Origin: Pseudarthrobacter sp. Fe7 | GTDB lineage: Bacteria; Actinomycetota; Actinomycetes; Actinomycetales; Micrococcaceae | Assembly: GCA_024372495.1 (NCBI GenBank) | Contig: CP099977.1 | Span: forward strand, 496,001-560,000 | Direction: 5' to 3' | Length of the DNA: 64,000 nt | Shown: positions 19,076 to 29,287 of the stretch, piece by piece | Layout of the letters: each line of letters starts with the position of its first letter | Numbering within the stretch: the first letter of the stretch is position 1 | The notes under the pieces: model-generated | The model's database searches: none | Told to the model about the DNA's origin: nothing | Seen by the model: the letters and a program-made list of their open reading frames with translations, nothing else | Position numbers and translations under genes: made by a program

Positions 19076-19900
19076 CTACCGGCGGGGGCGGACCACCGCG
19101 TAGTACCCGGGCACCCGGTCCTGGCCCGGCACGCCGGTCACGGGGTTGGTTTCGATGGCCGTGTGGCCGTCTTCGAGCAGTTCCCAGTCCGACGCCGGGA
19201 ACGCGCGTTCGCGCTCTTCGGGGCCGAAGTGCCCGGGCATGGGGAGTCCGCGGATGGCCAGGCTCAACGGCGCCGGAATGCCCCGCGTGGTGGCTCCGAG
19301 ATGGGACACGTACTCCACCGGGTTCCCCTGGAAGTTGGTTTCCGCCATAAAGACCGTGCCGTGGCGGCCCGCCAGGAGGCGGAGGTTTTCCACGAGTGCC
19401 CTCTGGTGCACCGGGGCAAGAACGTGCAGGACTCCGCGGATGAAAACATTGGCGCCGTCAGCGTCCGCGTTGATGGATTCCGCCAGGGCGGCTCCGGCGC
19501 CGCGGGCCGTCATGTCCCGTGCTTCGTAGGCCGTATTGACAGTTTCCGTGGACTCCGCCCGGGCCCTGGCAACAGCGTGCGGGGAAACATCCACACCCAC
19601 CACCCGGGGAAAGACACCCGCCAGCGCACGGGTGAAACTGCCGTGGCCGCAGCCGGTGTCCACTACGGGAAGGGCGGGGTCCAGGTAGCGCAGGAGGCTG
19701 TCCTTGTAGCCCAGGAATTCATGGTCGCTGCCAGAGTCCCACAGGACCTCACCACCGGGGCCGGTGGCCGTGATGCCCGCCCAGTATGTGTCCCACGCCT
19801 TGTGCCGGTCCTTCGGCGCACCCCGCGACAACCTGACGAGCTTGGGGATCATCAGGTACTTCTGCAGGACAGACCGCGGCGACTTCGTTGGGGAGGACAC
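19076..19900 (-). CDS. Class I SAM-dependent methyltransferase
   Basis: A 274-residue methyltransferase. SAM motif I is VVDTGCGHGSFTRAL (about residues 79-93), followed by VVGVDVSPHAV. Mid-protein NVFIRGVLHVL corresponds to motif IV. The start is GTG at 19900. The substrate is not evident; a small-molecule methyltransferase is likely. Divergent from the sensor-kinase gene. Confidence 0.82.
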   Translation of the reverse strand: MSSPTKSPRSVLQKYLMIPKLVRLSRGAPKDRHKAWDTYWAGITATGPGGEVLWDSGSDHEFLGYKDSLLRYLDPALPVVDTGCGHGSFTRALAGVFPRVVGVDVSPHAVARARAESTETVNTAYEARDMTARGAGAALAESINADADGANVFIRGVLHVLAPVHQRALVENLRLLAGRHGTVFMAETNFQGNPVEYVSHLGATTRGIPAPLSLAIRGLPMPGHFGPEERERAFPASDWELLEDGHTAIETNPVTGVPGQDRVPGYYAVVRPRR

Positions 19901-20069
19901 GGGTCAAATATATGTTCCCCGCCGGGAAGGCGGCGCAGCTCCGGCCACATTACGGCGCGCCCCGCCCACGGCGTCACGAATGGCGGGGCGGGGCCGCGGT
20001 TCCGCCGGCTCTGGACCCGCGCGGCCCGCGTCCCCCTAGAATGTACTCAACTGGGAGGAAGGGAGCACT

Positions 20070-21716
20070 GTGACGGCTGTGCCGAGTAGCGTGCGCCTGG
20101 CCCGCACCGCCGTCGTCGCCGATCCCGACGCCGGCAGGCTGGCCCGCAACGCGGAGGCACTTCGCGACGCCGGATACACCGTCCTGGAAGCGGCCGACGC
20201 CAACGGCCTGGCCGCGTTGCTGGATGCCGCCCAACCCTCAGTCGTCGTTACCGACGCACTGCTGTCCCCGGTCCAGTCCGCGGCGCCCGTTCTGGTCATG
20301 GTGGACCTGGACAACCCGCAGGAGATTGCCGCGGCGAACCCGCCGGGCGTCCACGACTGCATCACCAAACCGCCGGAACCCAAAGAGCTGGTCCACCGCG
20401 CAACCGTCCTCATCGAGCAGGTGTCCCGGCGCCGCGCCTCCCGGCAGGTGGCCGAGGGGCTCCGCGAGCAGGCTCCGCGAGGTTTCCGCGGCCGTGCGCG
20501 CCACCAACGATCCCCAGGAGATCGCCAACCACGTCGTCTCCGGGTTCGGCCGGACCTTCAAGGCAGACCACGTAGTCCTTGCCACCTTCGAGGACCACCG
20601 GGTCCCGGTGATCACGGCAACCTGGCAACGGCAGGGCGTGGCGCAACTGCCGCCGGACGCGCTTCCCGCCGAGGAGGAGGCCCGCGCAACGGCTGATGCG
20701 CTCTGGGCCGGGACGGAAACGTTGTCAGCGGACGGAAATGACGCCGAGCCCCGGGCCGACGAAAAGCCGGCCCGGGCCGTGGCCGGAGCGGCCTCCACGC
20801 TGGCAGTGCCCATCGGCGAAGGCAACTCCTCCCTGGGCATCATCTGGATTGCCATGATGGACCGTCCCCGGACATGGTCCAGCGCCGAGCCTGGGGCTGA
20901 TCCAGCACGTGGCCGGCAACGCCGCGTACGGGCTCATCCAAAGCCACCTGATCAGCAGCCAGCAGCAGGTGGTGAAGCAGCTGCGCGAACTCGATAAGGC
21001 GAAGACGGACTTCCTGGCCACGGTGAACCACGAGCCTGCGCACCCCGCTGACATCGATCATGGCGTACCTGGACATGATCCAGGAAAGCACCGAGCACCC
21101 GGTGTCCAAGGAGGTCCACCAGATGCTGGACATCGTGGTGCGGAACACCGAACGGCTCCGGACACTGATCGAGGACATGCTCAGCGTCTCGCGCGGCGGC
21201 CTGGACAGCGCCGAAATGCAGCTGGCGCCGGTACGCCTGGGACGCACCCTGGATCTGGTGGCCGCGGCGCTCCGGCCGCTGGCCACCCTGCAGAACGTCA
21301 CCATCGATGTGGACCCCGTCCCGGAGGATCCGGAGATACTGGCCGATGAGGTGCAGCTGCAGCAGGTGTTCACCAACCTGGTATCCAACGCCATCAAGTT
21401 CACGCCCAGCGGCGGACGGATTGAAGTGGGCAGTGAATCCCACGCCGCAGCAGATGGAAGCAAATGGGCCACCGTGCGGATCGCCGATACCGGCATTGGC
21501 ATCTCCGACGATGAAATCGACCACGTCTTCACCAGGTTCTACCGGGCCTCCAACGCGATGAACGGCGCCATACCGGGAACAGGGCTGGGCCTCGCCATCT
21601 CAAAGGACATCGTGGACCGCCACGGTGGCCGGATCGACGTCGCCTCCATCCTGGGTGCCGGGACCACCGTCACCGTCAGCCTTCCCCTCGGCACTGACCG
21701 CGTCCAGGCCAACTAG
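20070..21716 (+). CDS. Receiver-GAF-sensor histidine kinase (frame broken three times)
   Basis: Soluble hybrid sensor kinase, about 547 residues after correction. Order: N-terminal receiver-like domain (VVVTDALL with probable phospho-acceptor Asp, ITKPPEP with Lys), GAF-like domain (about 145-290), H-box VNHE+LRTPLTSIMAYL, N-box QQVFTNLVSNAIKF, G1 ADTGIGIS and G2 GTGLGLAI. Breaks at 20470-20474 (CAGGCT), 20888-20892 and 21033-21037 (AGCCT) all stand for AGCT; the third splits the H-box itself. No membrane helix. GTG start with GGGAGGAAGG upstream. It begins a signalling block with c-di-GMP genes. Confidence 0.88.
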
Positions 21717-21736
21717 GCGCCGAAGGAGGACTGGCC

Positions 21737-23289
21737 ATGTTTGCCGACGACGACCCCCGTCTCTCGCAGCTGCTGGAAGGCATCGTCCGGCTTGCCTCCG
21801 GTGACTTGTCGTCCCGGATAGAGGTGTCACCGGCCCGGGATGAGCTTGATGCGATCATCATGGGAACCAACCTCTTGGCCGAGGACCTCCAGGTCATCTA
21901 CGAGGAACTTGAGCAGCGGGTCCAGGTCCGGACCCAGGCTCCTGCACGAAGCCCACCTTGAGATGCAGAAGATGGCCATGCAGGACCCGCTGACGGAACT
22001 GGCAAACCGGTCAGCCCTGCTTGATGCCCTTCGCAGCGCCCTGGAAGCGCGCACGGCCGTTGACGGCGGGCAGTTGGAAGAAGGGCCCGCCATCCTGCTG
22101 ATGGACCTGGACGCGTTCAAATCCATCAACGACAGCCTGGGGCACACGGCCGGCGACCAGGTCCTGGTGACCGTCGGCGAAAGGCTCCGCACCGCGGTGC
22201 GCGCGTCCGACGTCGTAGCCCGCCTGGGCGGCGACGAATTCGCCATTGTCATGCCCTCCGCATCGGCTGACCAGGCAGCCATCGTGGCGCACCGCATCCT
22301 GGCGTCCCTCAACGAACCCATTGAGCTCCCCGGCCGGAGCGTGCGCTGCGGAGCCAGCATCGGGCTTAGCGTGGGCAACGGGGGCCAGAGCCCGGAGGAC
22401 ATGCTGATGGAGGCGGACGTCGCCATGTATGCCTCCAAGGCTGAAGGGCAGAACAAGCTGCACCGGTTCGAGCCGGCGCTCCTGCTGATGCGCCGGCTCC
22501 GCAGCCAGCCTGGTGGATGACCTGCGCGCCGCCATCGGACACGATGGCCTGACGCTGCACTACCAGCCGGTGGTGGAGCTAGGCACCGGACGGATTGAGG
22601 GCGTGGAGGCGCTGGTCCGGTGGAACCACCCCACCCGCGGCTTCATCATGCCCGACGAGTTCATCCCCTTGGCCGAAGAGGCGGGGCTGATCTCGGAACT
22701 GGGCCTCTGGGTCCTCCGGACTGCGGTAAAGCAGTTGCGGGCCTGGATAGACGCCGCCCTGGTGGACAGCAGCTTTTCCGTGCGCATCAACATCTCGGCC
22801 ACAGACCTGCAGAGCCTGCAGTTCATCGAGGACGTGCGCAACACGCTCCAGGAGACCGGCGTTAAGCCTGAACAGGTTGTCCTGGAGTTGACGGAAGTGG
22901 CAATCGTCAAAGGCAATGAGCTGGACCGGTATTCGCTGGGCGGTCTCCGCGGCTTGGGCGTTGGCATCGAGATCGATGACTTCGGCACCGGTTATTCATC
23001 CATCAGCTACCTCCGCCGGCTGCCGGTGGACCGGGTCAAGGTGGACCGATCGCTGATTTCCGGGCTGGAGACCGACCCGAACCAGCCCGCGCTGGTGGCG
23101 GCGGTGCTGCAATTGGTGCGGGCATGCGGGCTCGAAGCTGTGTGGGAGGGCGTTGAAACAGCGGAGCAGGCGGAAATCCTGCGCGGCCTGGGCTGCCAGA
23201 GCGCCCAGGGCTACTACTTCAGCAGGCCGGTTCCCCCTGAGCAGATCCCGGAACTGCTCCCTGACCAGCAGGAAAGCGCTAACCAGTAG
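21737..23289 (+). CDS. GGDEF-EAL cyclic-di-GMP protein (frame broken twice)
   Basis: Bifunctional-type c-di-GMP protein, about 516 residues. A short HAMP-like/coiled N-terminus (to about 75) leads to a GGDEF domain with an intact LGGDEF motif and an RASD inhibitory site five residues before it. The EAL domain has VEALVRW, ELTEVAIVKG, DDFGTGYSS and EGVE, so both activities look possible. Frame breaks at 21936-21940 (CAGGCT) and 22507-22511 (AGCCT) again stand for AGCT. The ATG lies 20 nt after the kinase gene with AAGGAGG, so the two are co-transcribed. Confidence 0.88.
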
Positions 23290-23310
23290 CGCAAAAACTA
23301 CTGCGCTTTT
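23288..23310 (+). terminator. Rho-independent terminator
   Basis: AGCGCA, an 8-nt loop, TGCGCT followed by TTTT, directly over the stop of the GGDEF-EAL gene. Separates it from the EAL gene. Confidence 0.55.
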
Positions 23311-23460
23311 GGAGCCGCCGTTATACGATCAGCGTGCGGTGTCTGGTTTTTCGCCGCCTAGGAAACTCAGGTCGGCAGCACCGTACTTTTGTAAGGCGTT
23401 TGGAAATTTGAACATTATTGGGCCATCGGGTCATTACTTCGTCAACTGGGGGCGTTGCTA

Positions 23461-24525
23461 ATGTCGGTTCGGGTACAGGCATGGGGAATTATCGCCGCCG
23501 TGCTGGCGGATACGGATCCTGCGGGAGCCGCCGTCCGGCAGCGGTTGAGCAACAGCCTCGATGAGAATCCCGGCGTGCCCGAAAGGGCCTTGCTGGAGTA
23601 TCTCCTCGAGACCCGGCGGAGCGACGCCAACACGGTGGAAACACTGGAAACCGCCAGGGAAATGCGCCTCACACCACCGGCGCTGCCGCCGCAGTTCGCC
23701 GAGCAGCTGGACGCCATCCGCAGCACGTCCCGGATCAGCGCCCTGCTCGAAAACCAGATGCTGATGACCGCGTTCCAGCCGATCTATGGGCTTGGAGAAA
23801 GAACCGTGGTGGGCGCGGAAGCGCTCTCCCGCTTCGTCAGCGATGACGGTGCAGCCGCCGAGCTGTGGTTTGCAGAGGCAGCGGCCGTGGGCCTGGGGGC
23901 AAACCTGGAGTTCTCGGCGCTGGGATCCGCGGCCGCAGCCGCCCGGGACCTGCCCGACAGCCTCTATGTGTCCCTCAACATTTCGCCCACATCCTGCATG
24001 GACCCCCGCCTGCCGGAACTGTTTGACCACATTGAACTCCCCATCCATCGTGTGGTGCTCGAACTGACCGAGGACATACCCGAAGAGGAATACCTGCAGT
24101 TCCTTTCCGCGATCAATCCATTGCGGGAAAAAGGGCTGCGCATCGCCGTCGATGACACACATACCGGCGCCGGCGCCCTGGGGCGCATGATCCACCTGCG
24201 GCCCGATTTCCTCAAGGTGGGCCGCAACGTGATTGGCGACGTCGACAACGACGGCCTGCAAAGGGCACTGGCCGCGTGCCTCGTGGACTTCACCGACCAG
24301 ATCGGCATCACACTGGTGGCTGAAGGCATCGAGACGGTGGGTGAGCTCAAGGTCCTCACCGAACTGGGCATCAGCGCCGGCCAGGGGTACCTGCTGGGCC
24401 GCCCCTCGGTACGCCCCAAGGACTGGGCAAACTGGAACACGCGCCTGGACGTGGACGGCCTGGAACGGCACCTGGCGGGCCAGGGCGAATCGCGCGCCAT
24501 CCCCCAAGGGAAAGAGCCTTCCTAG
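23461..24525 (+). CDS. EAL domain protein, possibly degenerate
   Basis: A 354-residue protein: an N-terminal helical region of about 90 residues, then an EAL domain (VGAEALSRF, SLNISPTSC, ELTEDIPEE, AEGIETVGEL). The usual DDFGTGYSS reads DDTHTGAGA, so metal-dependent phosphodiesterase activity may be reduced although both Asp remain. ATG at 23461 has GGGGG about 7 nt upstream; TTG at 23455 is an alternative. Likely part of the same c-di-GMP circuit as the preceding gene. Confidence 0.85.
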   Translation: MSVRVQAWGIIAAVLADTDPAGAAVRQRLSNSLDENPGVPERALLEYLLETRRSDANTVETLETAREMRLTPPALPPQFAEQLDAIRSTSRISALLENQMLMTAFQPIYGLGERTVVGAEALSRFVSDDGAAAELWFAEAAAVGLGANLEFSALGSAAAAARDLPDSLYVSLNISPTSCMDPRLPELFDHIELPIHRVVLELTEDIPEEEYLQFLSAINPLREKGLRIAVDDTHTGAGALGRMIHLRPDFLKVGRNVIGDVDNDGLQRALAACLVDFTDQIGITLVAEGIETVGELKVLTELGISAGQGYLLGRPSVRPKDWANWNTRLDVDGLERHLAGQGESRAIPQGKEPS

Positions 24526-24538
24526 AATATTGACGCTC

Positions 24539-24575
24539 GCAGTGGGCGGCGGCCAGTTTGCCTGCCGCCCACTGC
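24539..24575. terminator. Bidirectional terminator hairpin
   Basis: GCAGTGGGCGGC (24539-24550) pairs perfectly with GCCGCCCACTGC (24564-24575), 12 bp with a 13-nt loop, between convergent stops at 24525 and 24588. Confidence 0.6.
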
Positions 24576-24587
24576 CAAGTCCAGCTG

Positions 24588-24823
24588 CTATTCGGAGTGG
24601 CCCTGGTCCCTGCTCATCTGGCCCTCGGCCGGCGGCGTCTCTCCCGGCGGCACTCCCCGCCGGGTTCCAGGCCGGTGATGTTGCCTTCCGCCGGGTCCGG
24701 GTTCGGCGACCCGGCCGATTCCCTGCTGCGCTGTTCCGCCAGGTGGGGCTGGGCGGCGCCAACCTGGTCCTTGCCCGGACGGTCAGGGTTCGCGGGATCA
24801 TTTTCCGGATGGTAAGTGCTCAT
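24588..24823 (-). CDS. Small DUF6480-like protein (frame broken)
   Basis: Small hydrophilic protein of about 78 residues after correction. It begins MSTYHPENDPANPDRPGKDQ and contains NPDPAEGNITGLEPGG; restoring one base in the C-run at 24655-24658 continues it as GVPPGETPPAEGQMSRDQGHSE before a stop. That GLEPGGGVPPGETPPAE pattern is what I recall for DUF6480. Good AAGGAAAGG ribosome site. Function unknown. Confidence 0.6.
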
Positions 24824-24956
24824 TGCCTTTCCTTCCTTTCCGGCTGCGGTTCGTTTCCCCAGCACTGGACTAATTGTAAGCATGCTGATAATTCTGGAGG
24901 AGTAGGGCCGGTACGCCGCTGGGGCGCCGGCATGCGGTGTCGGAAGGAGCAGTCAC

Positions 24957-25310
24957 ATGGGAATCGGCGACAGCATCGGCAAGGCAGCAGAAAACGCCAT
25001 GGAGGACCTGGCCGGGACATCCAAGCCGACGGAGAAGACGGACGTTCCGGACCCCGCGGACCCCAATGACGACGTGGAGGTCCACTCGTCCCTGAGCGAG
25101 GGCTCAAACGCGTTGGAGGCGGAGAAGCAGAAGGCGCCCGGCCTCAAGACGGGTGCTGCCCCGGCGCCGGTATCCAGCAGCCCGTTGGGCGGGGACGCCG
25201 ACGGAACGGACAATGACCGTGCGCTCAACGACGGGGCGCGCAAGGACACGGCGGACGACGGCGGCCTGGCCGGGGACGCTACGGCGCCCACCCAAACAGA
25301 CCGGGGCTAG
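24957..25310 (+). CDS. Small acidic hypothetical protein
   Basis: A 117-residue protein starting MGIGDSIGKAAENAMEDLAG, an amphipathic helix like those of CsbD-type stress proteins, followed by a disordered region rich in Asp, Gly, Ala and Pro. GAAGGAGC lies upstream of the ATG. It overlaps the convergent phosphodiesterase gene by 4 nt at the 3' ends. No function can be assigned. Confidence 0.65.
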   Translation: MGIGDSIGKAAENAMEDLAGTSKPTEKTDVPDPADPNDDVEVHSSLSEGSNALEAEKQKAPGLKTGAAPAPVSSSPLGGDADGTDNDRALNDGARKDTADDGGLAGDATAPTQTDRG

Positions 25311-26140
25311 CCAGCCGGACCGGGCGGCCGCCCGCCCGGGCGCTGCGGCCACTGACCGCGGGCCCGCAGCACGTCGCGGAGCAGGTCAGCCCGGTCCGTG
25401 ACGATTCCGTCCACGCCCAAGTGGAGGAGGCGGTGCATTTCGTCGGTTTCGTTGATGGTCCAGACGTGCACCACCAGCCCAAGGTCATGCGCTCGCCGGA
25501 TGAAGCCGGCGGTAACAACAGGTACCCGGCCGTAGCGGACGGGTACCTGCAGTGCCTGCACGTCCCGGAGCGCTCGGCGCATCAGCCGGCGGAACACCGG
25601 GCGCGGCAGCACCGGGCCCAGCAAGGTGAAGAGGGCATTCGAGGCTACTCCGGCCGAGGAGGCAACCGGCCGGCTGAGCAGCTTCAGGACCGCCCGCCGC
25701 CGCCGGTCCGAAAAACTCGTCACCAGCACCCGGTGGTGCACCTGGTGCCGCTCGATCGCGGCGGCCGCGCTGTGGACCGAGCCCCAGTCCTTGACGTCGA
25801 GGTTCAGCCGGGCATCGGGGAGCTGGGTGACCAGGTCGTCGAAGGTGGGGATGGGCTCACGGCCGCCGATCCGAGCCTTGGCCACATCCGCAGCCGGGAG
25901 TTCCGCCACGCGGCCTTTGCCGTCGGTGACGCGGTCCAGGGTTTCATCGTGGAAGAGCAGCAGCACGCCGTCCGCTGTGGTGTGCACATCCGTCTCAAGG
26001 TAGCGGAAGCCAAGGTCGACGCCGGCCCGGAACGCTGCCATGGAGTTTTCCAGGCCCTCAGCAGAGAACCCGCGGTGGGCCATGGCAATGGGAAGCTGCC
26101 GCCCGGCGTCGTCCGCGTGTTCGAAAAAGGGCAGGGTCAC
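25307..26140 (-). CDS. Glycerophosphodiester phosphodiesterase
   Basis: GDPD family enzyme releasing sn-glycerol-3-phosphate from deacylated phospholipids; 277 residues. The metal/catalytic signature is MAHRGFSAEGLENSMAAF, with YLETDVHTTADG and LLLFHDETLDRVTDG. The C-terminal part has VVHVWTINETDEM and GVDGIVTDRADLL. No signal peptide, so cytoplasmic. GTG at 26140 is the most likely start; the open frame continues upstream but that part overlaps another gene. Confidence 0.9.
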   Translation of the reverse strand: MTLPFFEHADDAGRQLPIAMAHRGFSAEGLENSMAAFRAGVDLGFRYLETDVHTTADGVLLLFHDETLDRVTDGKGRVAELPAADVAKARIGGREPIPTFDDLVTQLPDARLNLDVKDWGSVHSAAAAIERHQVHHRVLVTSFSDRRRRAVLKLLSRPVASSAGVASNALFTLLGPVLPRPVFRRLMRRALRDVQALQVPVRYGRVPVVTAGFIRRAHDLGLVVHVWTINETDEMHRLLHLGVDGIVTDRADLLRDVLRARGQWPQRPGGRPPGPAG

Positions 26141-26168
26141 CCTGCGAGCGTACCCCGGATGGGCCGGG

Positions 26169-26430
26169 TCAGTCCCGGCAGCCGGTCTCTCCGCAGGGAA
26201 GGATGTCCACGCCGTCACCGCAGTGCAGCAGGGTCCGGCCGCGGCCGCCGTCCAGGTGGACCCACACAGCGGTGTGGTCGGCCGTGATGGTGTCCACCAC
26301 GCCGCCTGCCTCGAAACCGGGCGCGAACAGGACGCGGACGCGGTCCCCCTGGCGCAGGCTTCCAGTGCGGGGCGGGCGTTGCTTTGCGCAGCGGCGCGTC
26401 GGCCGCGTGCTGCTTGACGTTCTTTGCCAT
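26169..26430 (-). CDS. Small hypothetical protein (frame broken)
   Basis: About 86 residues after correction. N-terminus MAKNVKQHAADAPLRKATPAP; after removing the extra base at 26356-26360 (AAGCTGCGC expected on the coding strand) it continues HWKLRQGDRVRVLF and reads on through VVDTITADHTAVWVHLDGG to DILPCGETGCRD. The second half looks like a small beta-barrel (KOW/SH3-like). Strong GGGGG ribosome site. Not recognised further. Confidence 0.6.
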
Positions 26431-26564
26431 GGTTACCCCCTTTGAGCTGGCGGGAGGGTGCCTGCTCTCCACGCTTCACGCTACGGAGGGAAGGTAAACG
26501 CCAGGTGAGCGCCAGCTGTGAGATTGGGGTGCCGGACCGGCGGCCAGGCCCTGGAAAGCGGGGT

Positions 26565-27383
26565 TCAGGAAAACTGGACGCCCAGGGACGCCAGCCTGGC
26601 CTCCAGGACCTGGGCCACGCCGTCGTCGTCAAAATGCGGCGCCTGCTGCCCTGCCGCCCGGATGGCCTCCGGGTGACCGCTTGCCATGGCGTAGCCGTGG
26701 CCGGCCCAGCGGAGCATCTCGATGTCGTTGGGCATGTCGCCGAAGGCCACCACGTCCGCGGCACCGATGCCCAGCGCTGCCGCGTACTCAGCGAGGGTGA
26801 CGGCCTTGTTCACCCCTGGGAGGGACAGTTCCAGCATCGCCACGCCGGGTGAGGAGTGGGTGGTGGCGGCCAGGTGCTCGACGGCGGGCGCCACCTCGGC
26901 GAGGAAGTCGTCGGGCGTGCCATCGCGGACGATGGCGAGGAATTTGACCACGGAGTCATCGTTCGTGAGGGTGTCCCTGAGCGGTGCCGGGGTAAATTCG
27001 GCAAGGAGTTCGCTGGATTCGTTTTCGATGAAGCCCGGTTCCAGGTGGAAGCCGGTGAGCGTTTCCGCTGCAAATAACGCCGCCGGGCGGAGTTCCTTGA
27101 TGATCCGGCGCGCTTCCAGGACGGTCTTGATGGCGAGGGTGCGGGCGGAGACCAAGCGGTCCGCCTCGAGGTCCCAGACCACGGCGCCGTTGGAACAGAT
27201 GACGCGGCCGGTATGGCCAAGCTGTTCCTCGAGGGGGTGCAGCCACCGCGGGGGCCGGCCGGTCACGAACACCAGCTCGACGCCGGCATCACGGCAGGCG
27301 TGGAAGGCGCGGATGGTGCGGGGGCTGATTTTTCCGTCGTGCCCAAGGATCGTTCCGTCAATATCGCTTGCTACCAACCGCAT
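26565..27383 (-). CDS. HAD superfamily (Cof-type) hydrolase
   Basis: Cof/IIB subfamily sugar-phosphate phosphatase, 272 residues. Motif I ASDIDGTIL (residues 5-13), motif II FVTGRPP, motif III Lys in NKAVTL and motif IV VVAFGDMPNDIEML are all intact. The large C2 cap lies between. Substrate unknown; many relatives act on sugar phosphates or flavin precursors. Confidence 0.9.
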   Translation of the reverse strand: MRLVASDIDGTILGHDGKISPRTIRAFHACRDAGVELVFVTGRPPRWLHPLEEQLGHTGRVICSNGAVVWDLEADRLVSARTLAIKTVLEARRIIKELRPAALFAAETLTGFHLEPGFIENESSELLAEFTPAPLRDTLTNDDSVVKFLAIVRDGTPDDFLAEVAPAVEHLAATTHSSPGVAMLELSLPGVNKAVTLAEYAAALGIGAADVVAFGDMPNDIEMLRWAGHGYAMASGHPEAIRAAGQQAPHFDDDGVAQVLEARLASLGVQFS

Positions 27384-27467
27384 CCTGCAAGTCTACGTGG
27401 GCTGCCAGCCGCCGTCGTCCGCACGGGCGGATGTCCAATGTCAGTCGCCAGGGCTACACTGAAGCTA

Positions 27468-27483
27468 TCGAACATATATTCGA
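27468..27483 (+). promoter_or_regulatory. LexA (SOS) box
   Basis: TCGAACATATATTCGA matches the actinobacterial LexA pattern TCGAAC-N4-GTTCGA at most positions. It lies 13 nt upstream of the umuD start, so DNA-damage induction of this operon is likely. Confidence 0.75.
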
Positions 27484-27496
27484 ATAAAGGTGTGTT

Positions 27497-27928
27497 GTGG
27501 GCGTTATTGTCGGTCCCCGCGTGATAGACGCGGGCGCCTCCTTGTTCTCGGTTCTGGTCTCCCCCGTGGCGGTGGCGGCAGGCTTCCCGTCCCCGGCGCA
27601 GGACTACTTTGACGGCCGGATCGACCTGAACGCGCATCTCATCAAGGACATCACCAGCACGTTCGTGGTCCGGGTCACCGGGGACTCCATGGAGGGCGCC
27701 GGCATCAGCGACGGCGACGAACTGATCGTGAACCGGGCACTGGAGCCGAAGGACGGGGCCGTGGTGATCGCAGTCCTGGACGGGGAACTGACGGTCAAAC
27801 GCCTCCGCGTCACCCGCACCGGCGTAGTGCTGCAGGCCGAGAACCCAAAATACCCGGATATCCGCGTGCCCGCCCTGTCCGAGCTGACCATCTGGGGTGT
27901 CGCCACCAGGTGCCTTCACCATGTGTGA
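27497..27928 (+). CDS. umuD: UmuD-like S24 peptidase
   Basis: LexA/UmuD-type self-cleaving S24 protease, 143 residues, accessory to translesion synthesis. The cleavage-site region is YFDGRIDL, the catalytic Ser is in TGDSMEG (about residue 64) and the Lys in LTVKRL (about residue 100). No DNA-binding domain, so UmuD and not LexA. GTG start, AAAGG 6 nt upstream, LexA box before it. The umuC gene follows after 8 nt. Confidence 0.92.
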   Translation: MGVIVGPRVIDAGASLFSVLVSPVAVAAGFPSPAQDYFDGRIDLNAHLIKDITSTFVVRVTGDSMEGAGISDGDELIVNRALEPKDGAVVIAVLDGELTVKRLRVTRTGVVLQAENPKYPDIRVPALSELTIWGVATRCLHHV

Positions 27929-27936
27929 GGTCCGCC

Positions 27937-29236
27937 GTGCCTAAGCCTGCGCTCATGACAAGGACGCCGCAAATAGCGCACGTGGACGTCAACTGCTTCT
28001 ATGCCTCCGCCGAGCGGGCCTTCGATCCGTCGCTGGAGGGGCGTCCGCTGGTAGTGCTGTCCAACAATGACGGCTGCGCCGTGACCCGCTCCCCCGAGGC
28101 GAAGGCCCTCGGCATCGCGACCGGCGAACCGTGGTTCAAACTCGCGCCGCGGGCCAAGGAGTGGGGCCTGGTGGCCAAATCCAGCAACTACGAGGCTCTA
28201 CGGCGACATCAGCTCGCGGGTGATGGAACTGCTGGGCAGGTACTCGGCGTGGTTGGAGGTGTACAGCATTGACGAAGCATTCCTGGGCGTCACGGGCGCT
28301 CCGGAACAATTGCTGGCCTTGGGCCGCACCATGAAAGATGCGGTACGGCGGCACGTAGGGGTGCCGGTCTGCGTGGGCGTCGGCCCCACCAAGACTTTGG
28401 CGAAGCTCTGCAACAAGTGGGCCAAGAACAATCCCGCCTTTGGCGGGGTCTGCCTGTGGGACTCCGTTCCGGCGGATGTGCGGCGGGCACTGATGGACCG
28501 GTTGCCGGTGGACGAAGTCTGGGGCATTGCCGGGCGGCTGTCAAAGCGACTCAATGCGCTGGGAATCTTCAGTGTGCAGGACCTCGTCGGCGCTGACCCG
28601 GTGATGATCAGGGACAAGTTCTCCGTGGTGCTGATGCGCACCATCCTTGAACTGCGCGGCACCCCCTGCATTCCCATGGAGGAGGAGCGCATCGGCCGCG
28701 ACCAGCTGATCTTCTCCCGCTCTTTCGCCACCCCGGTTACTACAGCCGCCGGCCTGCGGGAGGTGTTCAGCATCTATGGGCAGCAGGCCAGCGCGCGGCT
28801 TTCCAAGCACGGGCTACAGGCAAAGGTGCTGACAGCGTTCGCGGCCACGTCACCCTTCAGGCAGCACGAACAGGCGTATCCATCAGTTTGCGTCCCGCTA
28901 CCCATGCCCACGGCTGATCCCCTCCTGCTTACCAGGGCGGCTCACGCACTGCTGCCCAGCATCCGGGACGGACTCAAATACGCCAAGGCGGGCCTGATGC
29001 TCACAGACCTCCGGCCCACGGGAAACCAGCCGCCCCTGGAGCTGTTCGAGAACAGGCATGAGGAGCGCGGTATCGGCCCCCTCCTCGAGGATGTGAGCCG
29101 GCGGTTCGGGCGGGGCCGCATCGGGCTGGGGCACGCCGGAATCAGGTCCGGCCTGGACTGGACCATGAAACGCGATATGTGCTCGCCCCGGTACACCACG
29201 CACTGGGACGAACTGCCCCTCGTTAAGGCCGCCTGA
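27937..29236 (+). CDS. umuC: Y-family DNA polymerase, UmuC (frame broken)
   Basis: Translesion DNA polymerase subunit, about 432 residues. Catalytic residues are in AHVDVNCFYASAERAF (Asp near residue 14) and YSIDEAFL (Asp-Glu); the thumb HhH region is VWGIAGRLSKRLNALGI, and the C-terminus has the DUF4113-like TMKRDMCSPRYTTHWDELP typical of UmuC. The break at 28193-28197 reads GAGGCTCTAC for GAGCTCTAC (NYE+LYGDISSRVME). Start GTG 27937, with GAGG 6 nt upstream. Confidence 0.92.
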
Positions 29237-29242
29237 GGCCCA

Positions 29243-29278
29243 GGATTCCCGCCGCCGGCGCGCCGGAAGCGGGAATCC
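29243..29278. terminator. Bidirectional terminator hairpin
   Basis: GGATTCCCGC (29243-29252) pairs with GCGGGAATCC (29269-29278), a perfect 10-bp stem between the convergent umuC and small membrane protein genes. Confidence 0.55.
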
Positions 29279-29287
29279 AGTCCGCGT

